Below, one piece after another: positions 23,526-30,510 of a stretch of 38,984 nucleotides of DNA; position 1 is the stretch's first letter; each line of letters starts with the position of its first letter. The translations under genes and the position numbers were made by a program. The notes below the pieces were generated by a model that had not been told where the DNA came from, did no database searches, and worked only from the letters and a program-made list of their open reading frames with translations. Source of the DNA: a virus; IMG/VR virus record IMGVR_UViG_3300039186_000245, positions 1-38,984 of that record; one strand, written 5' to 3'.

Positions 23526-25382
23526 TTATTGTCCTTTCATTGTTTTGAGTGTTGGTGTAGCCTGCAGTCTCCCTGTATTTAACCCAGCAGAATTTGCACC
23601 AGTAGCAATAGTTGTGCCCCTGTTTCTCTGTGCGTTGTTATATTTTTCTTGCTGTATTTTATTATAAAGATTGTTTGCAATAGCTTCCTTATAGAATATA
23701 TTAAGTGAACTGATTTTATTAGCTTCTGGTACATCTTCATAATAAGTACCATTCCTATCTTCCCAGCCACCCCTGATTATTGCTAATTCATTATTATCAA
23801 TTACTACATCACCAAAGCTATCTAAACCTAACTGAGGGTCTTCCTCAGGTTTGAGTACTATTTTAGTATTCTCTATTAATACGCGCTGATCTGTTATAGG
23901 ATCTGTGCCATATACAGGAACATAATAAAAACCATCTTTGATTGCCTGTTCATTTCTCTCAGATATAAAGAATACATTTACAGAGTCAATTCCCTCTACA
24001 TTTTCAACTATAGAAATAATATCTGATCTTGGTATTCTATCTCTCCTATTTACATTTAGGAAATATTCATCCAAGTTTTTTCTTATTTCAATTCTCATAC
24101 CATCTTTATCATGATCTTCGAAATATCGTATAACAATATTTAATGCATATCTTTGTATTACTGGATCAACTATTCGAGTCTCAGCAGTTACTACTTGTCT
24201 TCCACTTTTGTTTATAATTTCATATGTCATTTCCTTCTCATCAGCAGTCATTGTAAATTCAACCTCAGGTACACTGAAATAATCCATATCACTAGTAAGT
24301 TTCTTTTTTACATCAGGAATCAAAAACAAGTAAATAATATTATCATCATCTAAGTATTCGTCATTCTTTGTATTATAAGCATCTATGAATGACCAGAAAT
24401 CATACTTACTTAAATAGTAAATGTAATTATTAGGATTAGCTAAAACAAATGAGTTACTTTGGTATGGTGCAATAAGTCTAGTAAATGCAGGATCTTCACT
24501 ATCAGAACCAAACATCGGGTTTCTTGTAATATTAAGTGATAAGATTTCGTTTAAGTCTACTTGCTCTCCTGATGGATCAGTACCTGGTGTTGCGAATTTA
24601 ATATCTAATTGCTTTCCTCCAATATTACCAGCATTACCTCTAGTTTTTATATATGTAACTCTAATACGTGAACCTAATGCAGGAGGCCTACCAAATTGAT
24701 TGTTTCCAAAGAATACACTAAGACCACCATTTACACTAGTTTTAACCATTGCAGTTTTTTCGCCATTATTCATATCGTATAATGAATCTACTTTTTTCCA
24801 TAATTCACCATCGACAAATACATCAACCAAATACTGGTCAGTTGGGTCTTTTGTAGTTAGATTATAACTCTGTAGTGCCAAACCTGATCCTGTAAAACTT
24901 TGCTCATCTTTCTCACCTTGTACTATTTCAACATTTACAAATGTTTTTGTAGTTTTATCTAACCGAATAAAATCACTGTTGAATTTTAAGAAATATGTTA
25001 ATCCATTTTGCCCGATCTCAAGACTTGCTCCATTTATTATTTGTACATAATCCCCATTAAGAAGGCTAGATGCACTTGTGTTAAGTCGTAATCCAATAAT
25101 ACCCCTTGATGATATACCTCGTGTAGGGTCGTGTCCAGTTAATCTAGACAAACCGTAGATTGATTCGAGGTTTCTTGCTCTTGATATATTTAGTTCTGTT
25201 AGAGCAGCCTCAATATAGAAGAAAATCATTTCACCTAAGTTTGATACTACTGTTAAGATCTGACCAAATGGTGATGCAGGTGTAAATACCTCGATCGCTT
25301 GGTCATAGGTACGCGCAAGATATTCAAAAGAATCTTCGAATAGCTCAGTTGCTTTTATTCTTGTTTTGCTAAAAAATGACAT
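23526..25382 (-). CDS. 6: Baseplate wedge protein, gp6 / gpJ-like
   Basis: A 618-aa protein (T4 gp6 is 660). It lies directly after the gp25-like gene, as gpJ follows gpW in P2. The helical N-terminus runs LFEDSFEYLARTYDQAIEVF then SPFGQILTVVSNLGEMIFFY, equivalent to the entry helices of the baseplate-J family, followed by ARNLESIYGLSRLTGHDPTR, matching its conserved small-domain turn. Residues about 215-265 hold a J-like strand segment (GGLSVFFGNNQFGRPPALGS, then RIRVTYIKTRG). Later, RRDRIPRSDIISIVENVEGI (about 452-471) with DSVNVFF is the C-terminal J-family signature. The last 70 residues are polar and perhaps disordered. gp6-type proteins form the ring that joins the wedges around the hub. 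Assignment is good. Confidence 0.8.
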   Translation of the reverse strand: MSFFSKTRIKATELFEDSFEYLARTYDQAIEVFTPASPFGQILTVVSNLGEMIFFYIEAALTELNISRARNLESIYGLSRLTGHDPTRGISSRGIIGLRLNTSASSLLNGDYVQIINGASLEIGQNGLTYFLKFNSDFIRLDKTTKTFVNVEIVQGEKDEQSFTGSGLALQSYNLTTKDPTDQYLVDVFVDGELWKKVDSLYDMNNGEKTAMVKTSVNGGLSVFFGNNQFGRPPALGSRIRVTYIKTRGNAGNIGGKQLDIKFATPGTDPSGEQVDLNEILSLNITRNPMFGSDSEDPAFTRLIAPYQSNSFVLANPNNYIYYLSKYDFWSFIDAYNTKNDEYLDDDNIIYLFLIPDVKKKLTSDMDYFSVPEVEFTMTADEKEMTYEIINKSGRQVVTAETRIVDPVIQRYALNIVIRYFEDHDKDGMRIEIRKNLDEYFLNVNRRDRIPRSDIISIVENVEGIDSVNVFFISERNEQAIKDGFYYVPVYGTDPITDQRVLIENTKIVLKPEEDPQLGLDSFGDVVIDNNELAIIRGGWEDRNGTYYEDVPEANKISSLNIFYKEAIANNLYNKIQQEKYNNAQRNRGTTIATGANSAGLNTGRLQATPTLKTMKGQ

Positions 25383-25395
25383 TCAATTTATTTTT

Positions 25396-25758
25396 TTAAA
25401 AAAGGGCTCCTAATACTCTCTGTTCATTAACAAAAATATCGACTAGGGCACCATTTCGTTCTACAGTAGAAAAGAAGGTTACTCTAGTATTTACTGTAAA
25501 ACCGTTACTAATCGGTAAACAATATGCTGCAATTTGCCCATTAATATTATTCTGTATACTAGATTCATTTAAAACTAATGAAAATATTAGTTCATCTAAA
25601 TTAGCACCCATTCCAGGTGCTCCTAGTACATCGCCCTTTCTAGTAAAAAGACAATTTTCTATTTTTAGAATTAACTGAGATAAAGTATCACTTACTTCTA
25701 ATGTATCATTGCTATAATTAGCAGTGTCCGGGCTTCGGCTGTACATATCTCTTATCAT
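25396..25758 (-). CDS. 25: Baseplate wedge subunit, gp25 / gpW-like
   Basis: A 120-aa protein (T4 gp25 is 132). The family signature is clear at 37-59: LFTRKGDVLGAPGMGANLDE followed by LIF, equivalent to the conserved segment in which an Arg and the Gly-x-G turn precede a helix. A helix (SDTLSQLILKIENCL, 23-37) comes before it, and two strands (GFTVNTRVTFFS, GALVDIFV) end the domain. gp25 joins the wedge to the tail tube and sheath initiation site; gp25-like proteins also occur in type VI secretion baseplates. It precedes the gp6-like gene by 13 bp. Its promoter-like motif lies 20 nt upstream in a real intergenic gap, so the wedge operon probably begins here. Confidence 0.85.
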   Translation of the reverse strand: MIRDMYSRSPDTANYSNDTLEVSDTLSQLILKIENCLFTRKGDVLGAPGMGANLDELIFSLVLNESSIQNNINGQIAAYCLPISNGFTVNTRVTFFSTVERNGALVDIFVNEQRVLGALF

Positions 25759-25778
25759 ACTTTAACACTAATTTTTTA

Positions 25779-25788
25779 TTATATATTC
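25779..25788 (-). promoter_or_regulatory. Candidate late promoter for the gp25-gp6-gp7 operon
   Basis: The minus strand reads GAATATATAATAAAAAATT, core at 25787-25779, 20 nt before the ATG at 25758. It lies in a 60-bp intergenic gap, and the tightly packed wedge genes follow. Confidence 0.6.
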
Positions 25789-25818
25789 TCTTTTTAATTA
25801 ATAGCTTTCAGATTATAA

Positions 25819-26682
25819 TTATCCAGTGAAAAAGTAATCAACACCTTCATCGTTTTTAATTTCTTCAACTATTCTATCTACTTCTTCTCTACCCTCAGTT
25901 GAAATCATATCATAATTGATAGTAATATTACCTGGTAGATTAAATGAGAAGGTTCCTAATATTCTAGCTAATTGAATTTTAGCTTGCCCTATACAATATC
26001 TAATAAAAGCTTCATCTTGGAATAATGCACAATCAGGAATAGTTGAAAAGATTTCAAATATAACAGCCTGTTTTGGTAATTCACCTTGAAATCTAAACTT
26101 TTTAGTTAATCGATTATACGTGAATGATATTTGTGGTAATAGCGCTTGTCTAGCATTATCCATGAATAAGGAATTTACTACATAGTACATTAAATTTTCA
26201 CTACCTAAACCAGCACCATATACATCGTTATAGATAAACTTATCAACTGAAAAATCTACATCTCCTGCATTAAAACCTTGGCTACCAAACCCACCATCTT
26301 CTCCAGAAAATCCACCAATCTCAAAAACAGCATTAACTGAGTATACTCTTGATGGCATTTGTACAATCCCCCTAGGATTATTGATTTGGTTTTTATTAGT
26401 TATAACTTCGTTAGCTTCTCCTGAACCAAAAGGAACACCCTGGTTAAATGTTTGTTTTGCTAATGCACCTGCAGGCAATGCAATATACATTTGCTCCACA
26501 CTATCCTCATATATTTTATAAAAGTAACCCTTTGCTCTTTTAATTATATTAGCCAATTCTTTTTTAGGAACGGTAAATGGGATTTGACAAGCAATAGTTA
26601 GCTCCTCGTTAATTTCTTTAATTAATGCATCTAAGCATGCTGCTTCATCAGGATCATTACAGTAAGTATTTGTATTCGCCAT
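25819..26682 (-). CDS. Virion structural protein upstream of gp25, neck- or baseplate-type
   Basis: A 287-aa protein. The N-terminal 75 residues are helical (LIKEINEELTIACQIPFTV, then LANIIKRAKGYFYKIYEDSV). The middle is Gly-rich (GGFSGEDGGFGSQGFNAGD, about 123-141). The C-terminal 75 residues combine helix and strand (FIRYCIGQAKIQLARILGTF, then SFNLPGNITINYDMI) and end in an acidic helix. The helical start followed by a beta body loosely recalls T4 neck protein gp13 (309 aa), but placement beside gp25 favours a baseplate role. It starts 5 bp after the amidoligase-like gene. A TATAAATA sequence (26693-26686, minus strand) lies only 3 nt before the ATG, probably too near to serve as its promoter. 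Confidence 0.4.
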   Translation of the reverse strand: MANTNTYCNDPDEAACLDALIKEINEELTIACQIPFTVPKKELANIIKRAKGYFYKIYEDSVEQMYIALPAGALAKQTFNQGVPFGSGEANEVITNKNQINNPRGIVQMPSRVYSVNAVFEIGGFSGEDGGFGSQGFNAGDVDFSVDKFIYNDVYGAGLGSENLMYYVVNSLFMDNARQALLPQISFTYNRLTKKFRFQGELPKQAVIFEIFSTIPDCALFQDEAFIRYCIGQAKIQLARILGTFSFNLPGNITINYDMISTEGREEVDRIVEEIKNDEGVDYFFTG

Positions 26683-26687
26683 GTTAT

Positions 26688-27980
26688 TTATATTTTTTCT
26701 ATTTCAATAATTTCAGTATTCTCAAATCTTGCAAGCTTCGTTGCTCTACCTTTTCTAAATATACCACCGTTCATCTCTCCACTAAAAACACCTCTTATAC
26801 CAAAAACGTATGAATCTTTAACTCCAACATTTTTGCTTACATATGAATCTTCTAATTTAGAATCAACAACATCAGTTGCTCCAAACAAATTACACTCCAT
26901 CATTGAAGAATTAATTAGCTCTGTACTAAATATATCACAACCAATAATATTACCTTGAATTTTAGAATCAACAATATCAATGCCTCGTATTTCAAAACAT
27001 TTCATAAGTTCTGCATTTTTTAGTTGCATCCTACCAGTATCAGAATCATAATTAATCAAACCTTCAGTAAGACCTGCTTTGGTTAATAGTTCAAATACTT
27101 TCTCTCTCATTTTCGGGAAGTAAGTTTCGACTATTTGGTCATAGGTTTGTAAATCAACCATTAATTTGACTTTAGGAAAATTTCTTTTAAATGTTCGGTA
27201 TGCTTTATAAGATTCTACAATACCTTTATGCTTTTCTAATATAACATCTAATTTTTTAATATCTTCTGCATTATAGACAGGATCAACTAAACTTTCGTAC
27301 AAAGATATGACAAAATGTTCTGTCATATTCATTATAGTGTTATATTTTTTTTCATAATCTTTACCACCTAGATATCTAAATTCAATATAGTTCTGTGGTA
27401 TTTTAGAAAAGTTTACTCCATAGTATTTCTCAGACACAAACATATAGTTCTTCCATGAAATTCTCTCAGGAGACGGTTGTGTCATTCCACTTAATGGTAC
27501 AATAAATTTTATAGATTTAGCATAAACAGAATCCTTTCTATCAGGGAACGCTTCATATACTGCATTTTCATTGAAGTTAAGAACGAACTTACCAATATCT
27601 AAAGATGATACATTAGTAGGGGTTCCTAATTTCTTACCATCAAATGCAATATTAACATGAATAGAACAACGGTCATTAGTAGATCCGTTTTCTCTAATCC
27701 ACTTTAGAGTTTTTGCAATGATTAACTTTGATTCGACAAAGGGCATTGGGCCTGTTACTAATTCGATCATCCCAGATCCACCAGAATTATCCGGCTCTAG
27801 TTTAAAGATTTCATCGCTGGGTGTAAAGTCACTGTGGGCTTTATCCTCAACTCGTATTTGTTTATTTAGAGTTTGGGAAAGGCTTCGTTTAACTTCATCC
27901 ATTCCCTCATTGGCAAAGAATTCAAATTCTAAACCAATCTTTGATGCATATATAGCATTTAGCTGTTCGTTAGTGTACAT
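26688..27980 (-). CDS. Amidoligase-like enzyme (glutamine-synthetase fold) fused to pentapeptide-like repeats
   Basis: A 430-aa protein in two parts. The N-terminal 300 residues carry the ordered motifs of the GS-fold COOH-NH2 ligase (amidoligase) family: IGLEFEFF at 15-22, with the G-x-E-x-E acidic pair E18/E20 for metal-ATP; SGMIELVTGPMPF at 69-81 (E73); CSIHVNIAF at 105-113 with H108; and NYIEFRYLGG at 197-206 with E200 and R202. From about 320 to 410 comes a run of short, regularly spaced hydrophobic repeats (KCFEIRGIDIVDSKIQGN, then CDIFSTELINSSMMECNLFG) typical of a pentapeptide-type right-handed beta-helix. GS-fold amidoligases join carboxyl and amino groups in peptides or small molecules. 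The substrate here is unknown; a virion protein, host protein or cell-wall peptide are possible. It has its own promoter-like motif. Confidence 0.65.
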   Translation of the reverse strand: MYTNEQLNAIYASKIGLEFEFFANEGMDEVKRSLSQTLNKQIRVEDKAHSDFTPSDEIFKLEPDNSGGSGMIELVTGPMPFVESKLIIAKTLKWIRENGSTNDRCSIHVNIAFDGKKLGTPTNVSSLDIGKFVLNFNENAVYEAFPDRKDSVYAKSIKFIVPLSGMTQPSPERISWKNYMFVSEKYYGVNFSKIPQNYIEFRYLGGKDYEKKYNTIMNMTEHFVISLYESLVDPVYNAEDIKKLDVILEKHKGIVESYKAYRTFKRNFPKVKLMVDLQTYDQIVETYFPKMREKVFELLTKAGLTEGLINYDSDTGRMQLKNAELMKCFEIRGIDIVDSKIQGNIIGCDIFSTELINSSMMECNLFGATDVVDSKLEDSYVSKNVGVKDSYVFGIRGVFSGEMNGGIFRKGRATKLARFENTEIIEIEKI

Positions 27981-27996
27981 GTATTTCCTGATTTGT

Positions 27997-28006
27997 TTAT
28001 ATATTC
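27997..28006 (-). promoter_or_regulatory. Candidate late promoter for the amidoligase-like gene
   Basis: The minus strand reads GAATATATAAACAAATC, core at 28005-27997, 16 nt before the ATG at 27980 and downstream of the S1-like gene's stop at 28023. Confidence 0.6.
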
Positions 28007-28022
28007 TAAACCAGGATTGCGG

Positions 28023-29162
28023 TTATGCCACGTTCATAGTAATCTTACGATCACTAACATTAACACTACCAATTTTAACATCGATAACATCGCCCTTGGT
28101 CAAGTTAGCAGTTTTTAGTTTAGATTTGTGGATTAAACCACTAATTCCTTTTTCTAGTTCGACGAATGCACCATACGAAGTTATCTTAGTAACTGTACCT
28201 TCAACAATCATCATAGGTTTATATTTTTCATCTATCCCATCCCATAGATCAACTTTAGGACCTAACTGACTTAATATAATCTTCTTATCTGAAATAATTT
28301 CTTTAGCCCAGAATTCTATTTCATCACCAGCTTTAATATCCCTGTTATCTAATTGCTCTTTCATCTTATCAGTTAATTCAGCTCTAGGAATTAAACCAGT
28401 TAAACAATCATCAAACTGAGCAAATACACCAAACTTAGTTGTACCTGTTACAAAACCAGTTCTAGCTTCTTTTATGTTTTCATCTAATTCATGAATCCTA
28501 GTAGGTATCATTGTTCTTAGATATTCTCTGTGAGATACTACGATAGTAGATTTGTCTTGTGAGTATGTAATAGGCATTACAATAATTTCTTTACCTACTA
28601 AAGAATTAAAGTCATGTAATTTGTTTAAGCCACCTAGTGATCCTGGCATGAAGCAATTAATACCTGCAACATCTACCCAATAACCACCATGTATAAGTTC
28701 CTTAACAACGGCAGTAAAACCAACCGTTTTGTTACCTATAGCATCCTTAATTTCTTTTAACTTAATATCCATCAACGCGTCGTTAATAGAGGCTATAACC
28801 TCACCAGTCTTTGTCGTTTTGATTTTAACATCAATTTCCATTCCTACTTGCATCTGTTCAACAATATACTCAGGTTCTTTTGTTAGAATACAGCTTGCAG
28901 TATATTTAGAATTAGTATCGATAGTTGCTCTTGTTCTATCAGGAGAAATATAAGTAATTTCGCCAGATGTAGTGTAAGATACATTATCTTCTGTTAATTG
29001 AGTTTTTTGTATAGCAGAATCTGAAAGTTCATACATTGCTAAACAATCAGCAGCATAAGATTCAGTACTCATTAGTTTTGTCCCTTTGGGAACTAATACT
29101 TTCATTACTTTAGTATCAAATGGATCATCACTTAATTGAATTGTGATTTCTTGCTCTATCAT
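28023..29162 (-). CDS. Ribosomal protein S1-like protein with four S1 domains
   Basis: A 379-aa protein. After a 60-residue non-S1 start there are four S1 (OB-fold) repeats at about 62-128, 143-215, 232-300 and 317-378. The second is the clearest match to bacterial S1 domain 2: ELIHGGYWVDVAGINCFMPG (155-174), then LVGKEIIVMPI and IVVSHREYL (207-215), the hallmark that closes that domain in S1. Repeats three and four have the RNA-binding S1 pattern (TKFGVFAQF and GLIPRAEL; SYGAFVELEKGISGLIHKSK). Cellular S1 usually has four to six repeats; the first two bind the ribosome and later ones bind mRNA. This protein thus keeps both kinds and could recruit phage mRNAs, which here lack Shine-Dalgarno sites. 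It lies between spike and wedge genes with its own promoter-like motif. Function is inferred. Confidence 0.88.
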   Translation of the reverse strand: MIEQEITIQLSDDPFDTKVMKVLVPKGTKLMSTESYAADCLAMYELSDSAIQKTQLTEDNVSYTTSGEITYISPDRTRATIDTNSKYTASCILTKEPEYIVEQMQVGMEIDVKIKTTKTGEVIASINDALMDIKLKEIKDAIGNKTVGFTAVVKELIHGGYWVDVAGINCFMPGSLGGLNKLHDFNSLVGKEIIVMPITYSQDKSTIVVSHREYLRTMIPTRIHELDENIKEARTGFVTGTTKFGVFAQFDDCLTGLIPRAELTDKMKEQLDNRDIKAGDEIEFWAKEIISDKKIILSQLGPKVDLWDGIDEKYKPMMIVEGTVTKITSYGAFVELEKGISGLIHKSKLKTANLTKGDVIDVKIGSVNVSDRKITMNVA

Positions 29163-29192
29163 CTTTTTTATTTTTAAAGGTTGTTAACTGTA

Positions 29193-29202
29193 TTATATAT
29201 TA
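29193..29202 (-). promoter_or_regulatory. Candidate late promoter for the S1-like gene
   Basis: The minus strand reads TAATATATAATACAG, core at 29201-29193, 30 nt before the ATG at 29162. This is the longest leader among the eight closely placed copies, and it lies in a 108-bp gap. Confidence 0.55.
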
Positions 29203-29270
29203 GGTATCTACTGGATGTATTTATTATTGTACACACCACTTATAGATTTGTTTCATTATTAAATTAAGTA

Positions 29271-29624
29271 TTATGATAGCCCAACGTTCGGTGCTCCTGT
29301 ACCAGATCCAACACCAACACCAGCCTGCGCAACAGCTGTACCTGCGGTAGTTACTGCGGTAGTTACAACCGTCGTTACCGTTGCAGATTTTACGAATGTA
29401 TCAATTGCTGATGCCGCCGCGCTTTTAAAAGTAGTACCACCAATAGCCCCGCCTACACTAGCAGCAGAGTCAACAGCAGCCTCGAACTGATCTTGGCTTG
29501 AACCATCAGTAGCGGTTTGTTGGAAATTCAAAAACTCCCTAAATGCATCATGTAAACCAATTTCTAGAGCATCTTTAAATGCAGTGTCCAGTGAGCTCGT
29601 TAATGTCGCGATATCTAATGCCAT
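29271..29624 (-). CDS. Small Ala/Thr/Gly-rich protein following the spike gene
   Basis: A 117-aa protein. The N-terminal 35 residues form a helix (IATLTSSLDTAFKDALEIGL, then HDAFREFLNF). The rest is very rich in Ala, Thr, Ser, Val and Gly (ATVTTVVTTAVTTAGTAVAQ, then AGVGVGSGTG), ending APNVGLS. No signal peptide or clear membrane helix is present, though 80-100 is mildly hydrophobic. It is encoded immediately after the spike with its own promoter-like motif, so it may be a spike-associated or hub protein made in quantity. I do not recognise the family. Confidence 0.5.
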   Translation of the reverse strand: MALDIATLTSSLDTAFKDALEIGLHDAFREFLNFQQTATDGSSQDQFEAAVDSAASVGGAIGGTTFKSAAASAIDTFVKSATVTTVVTTAVTTAGTAVAQAGVGVGSGTGAPNVGLS

Positions 29625-29642
29625 AATTAAATTGTTTATAGT

Positions 29643-29652
29643 TTATATATTA
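29643..29652 (-). promoter_or_regulatory. Candidate late promoter for the 117-aa gene
   Basis: The minus strand reads TAATATATAAACTATAAAC, core at 29651-29643, 18 nt before the ATG at 29624. Its leading TAA (29652-29650) is the stop codon of the spike gene, the same overlap as at 1690-1681. Confidence 0.6.
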
Positions 29653-30510
29653 GTCAGTAGTATTCTTTGCACTTAATGACGGTGCAGTTACTGAAGTTGG
29701 TGGGCTAGTTGGTGCTCCTAGATTTCCAATATGAGTATGTGCATCGAATATTCCTGCAAAAGTATCACCCTTGATAACTGCCTCAGCAGCAGCCTCCCCT
29801 AATTTAATCCTAGGAGAATTAATATGAGTTTCTCCAGTTGCAGTAACAGTAGCATTTACACAATTTATATTAACATCAGCAGAGTGAGTCATTGTAATAT
29901 TTCCATCATTTAACATTACGATAGAATCGCCATTTGCATTTAGTATCTCTACAGAATTATCTGGTTTAATATTAATTGAAGTAGGTCCTTCTGTTGTGGT
30001 ATAATCAATCATCACACCTTTCTCTTCAGTAAAGAAAACTTTAACATGTTCACCCTCCCTATCATTTGTAACTTCTGCACCATCTTCACCACCAGTTAAA
30101 CCGAACGCAGTATCATAAATAAGCACATGTGAATTTTGATATGAAGCTTCTATCTCAGCTTTCGTTTCATCTGAAGGATATATGTTCTCGTGATATATCG
30201 GTTGGTAAAGATTTCCATTATCAAAAGTTATCCTAACGATAGATCCTAATTTTGGAATTTCAAATTTACCACTACCGGTATTACTACCACCATACATTAA
30301 TTGATGAGGTCTTGACCACGGTAATGCAGCTGTTGGAATTTTGTATGCACTTGCAGGATCTTCGGGATCTACTCTATCATCCATTTTACCATACACTCTT
30401 ACCCTACATCTCCCTTCGAAGATATCGTCTGCAGTATCTTCAACTATACCTACCCACTGAGTAGTTCTTAAATTATCTGCATTGAAATTTCTTGGATCTA
30501 CTTTTCCCAT
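29650..30510 (-). CDS. Baseplate central spike, gp5/gpV-like, no lysozyme domain
   Basis: A 286-aa protein. Residues about 17-107 form the gp5/gpV OB-fold: WVGIVEDTADDIFEGRCRVR then VYGKMDD, LPWSRPHQ (63-70), and GKFEIPKLGSIVRITFDNGN (81-100). The C-terminal half is a beta-prism stalk of short alternating strands (TSINIKPDNSVEILNANGDS, DGNITMTHSADVNINC). Near the end, FDAHTHIGNLGAP includes H258-T259-H260, an HxH motif like the one that holds an iron ion at the tip of P2 gpV and phi92 gp138 spikes. T4 gp5 has a lysozyme domain between OB-fold and stalk; none is present here, so wall degradation, if any, is done by another protein. The start overlaps the upstream stop as TAATG. Confidence 0.85.
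   Translation of the reverse strand: MGKVDPRNFNADNLRTTQWVGIVEDTADDIFEGRCRVRVYGKMDDRVDPEDPASAYKIPTAALPWSRPHQLMYGGSNTGSGKFEIPKLGSIVRITFDNGNLYQPIYHENIYPSDETKAEIEASYQNSHVLIYDTAFGLTGGEDGAEVTNDREGEHVKVFFTEEKGVMIDYTTTEGPTSINIKPDNSVEILNANGDSIVMLNDGNITMTHSADVNINCVNATVTATGETHINSPRIKLGEAAAEAVIKGDTFAGIFDAHTHIGNLGAPTSPPTSVTAPSLSAKNTTD

Noticed and set aside
26686-26693. TATAAATA (the T4 late promoter consensus) before the 287-aa gene
   Set aside because: It lies only 3 nt before the ATG, so transcription from it would start inside the coding sequence; more likely part of an A/T-rich leader.
27718-28269. Plus-strand 183-codon open frame
   Set aside because: It runs antisense across the confident amidoligase-like and S1-like genes and their intergenic promoter motif; its product has no recognisable domain.
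29736-29744. The letters HTH in the spike protein, considered as a DNA-binding hint
   Set aside because: It is simply the His-Thr-His metal motif of a spike tip, not a helix-turn-helix.
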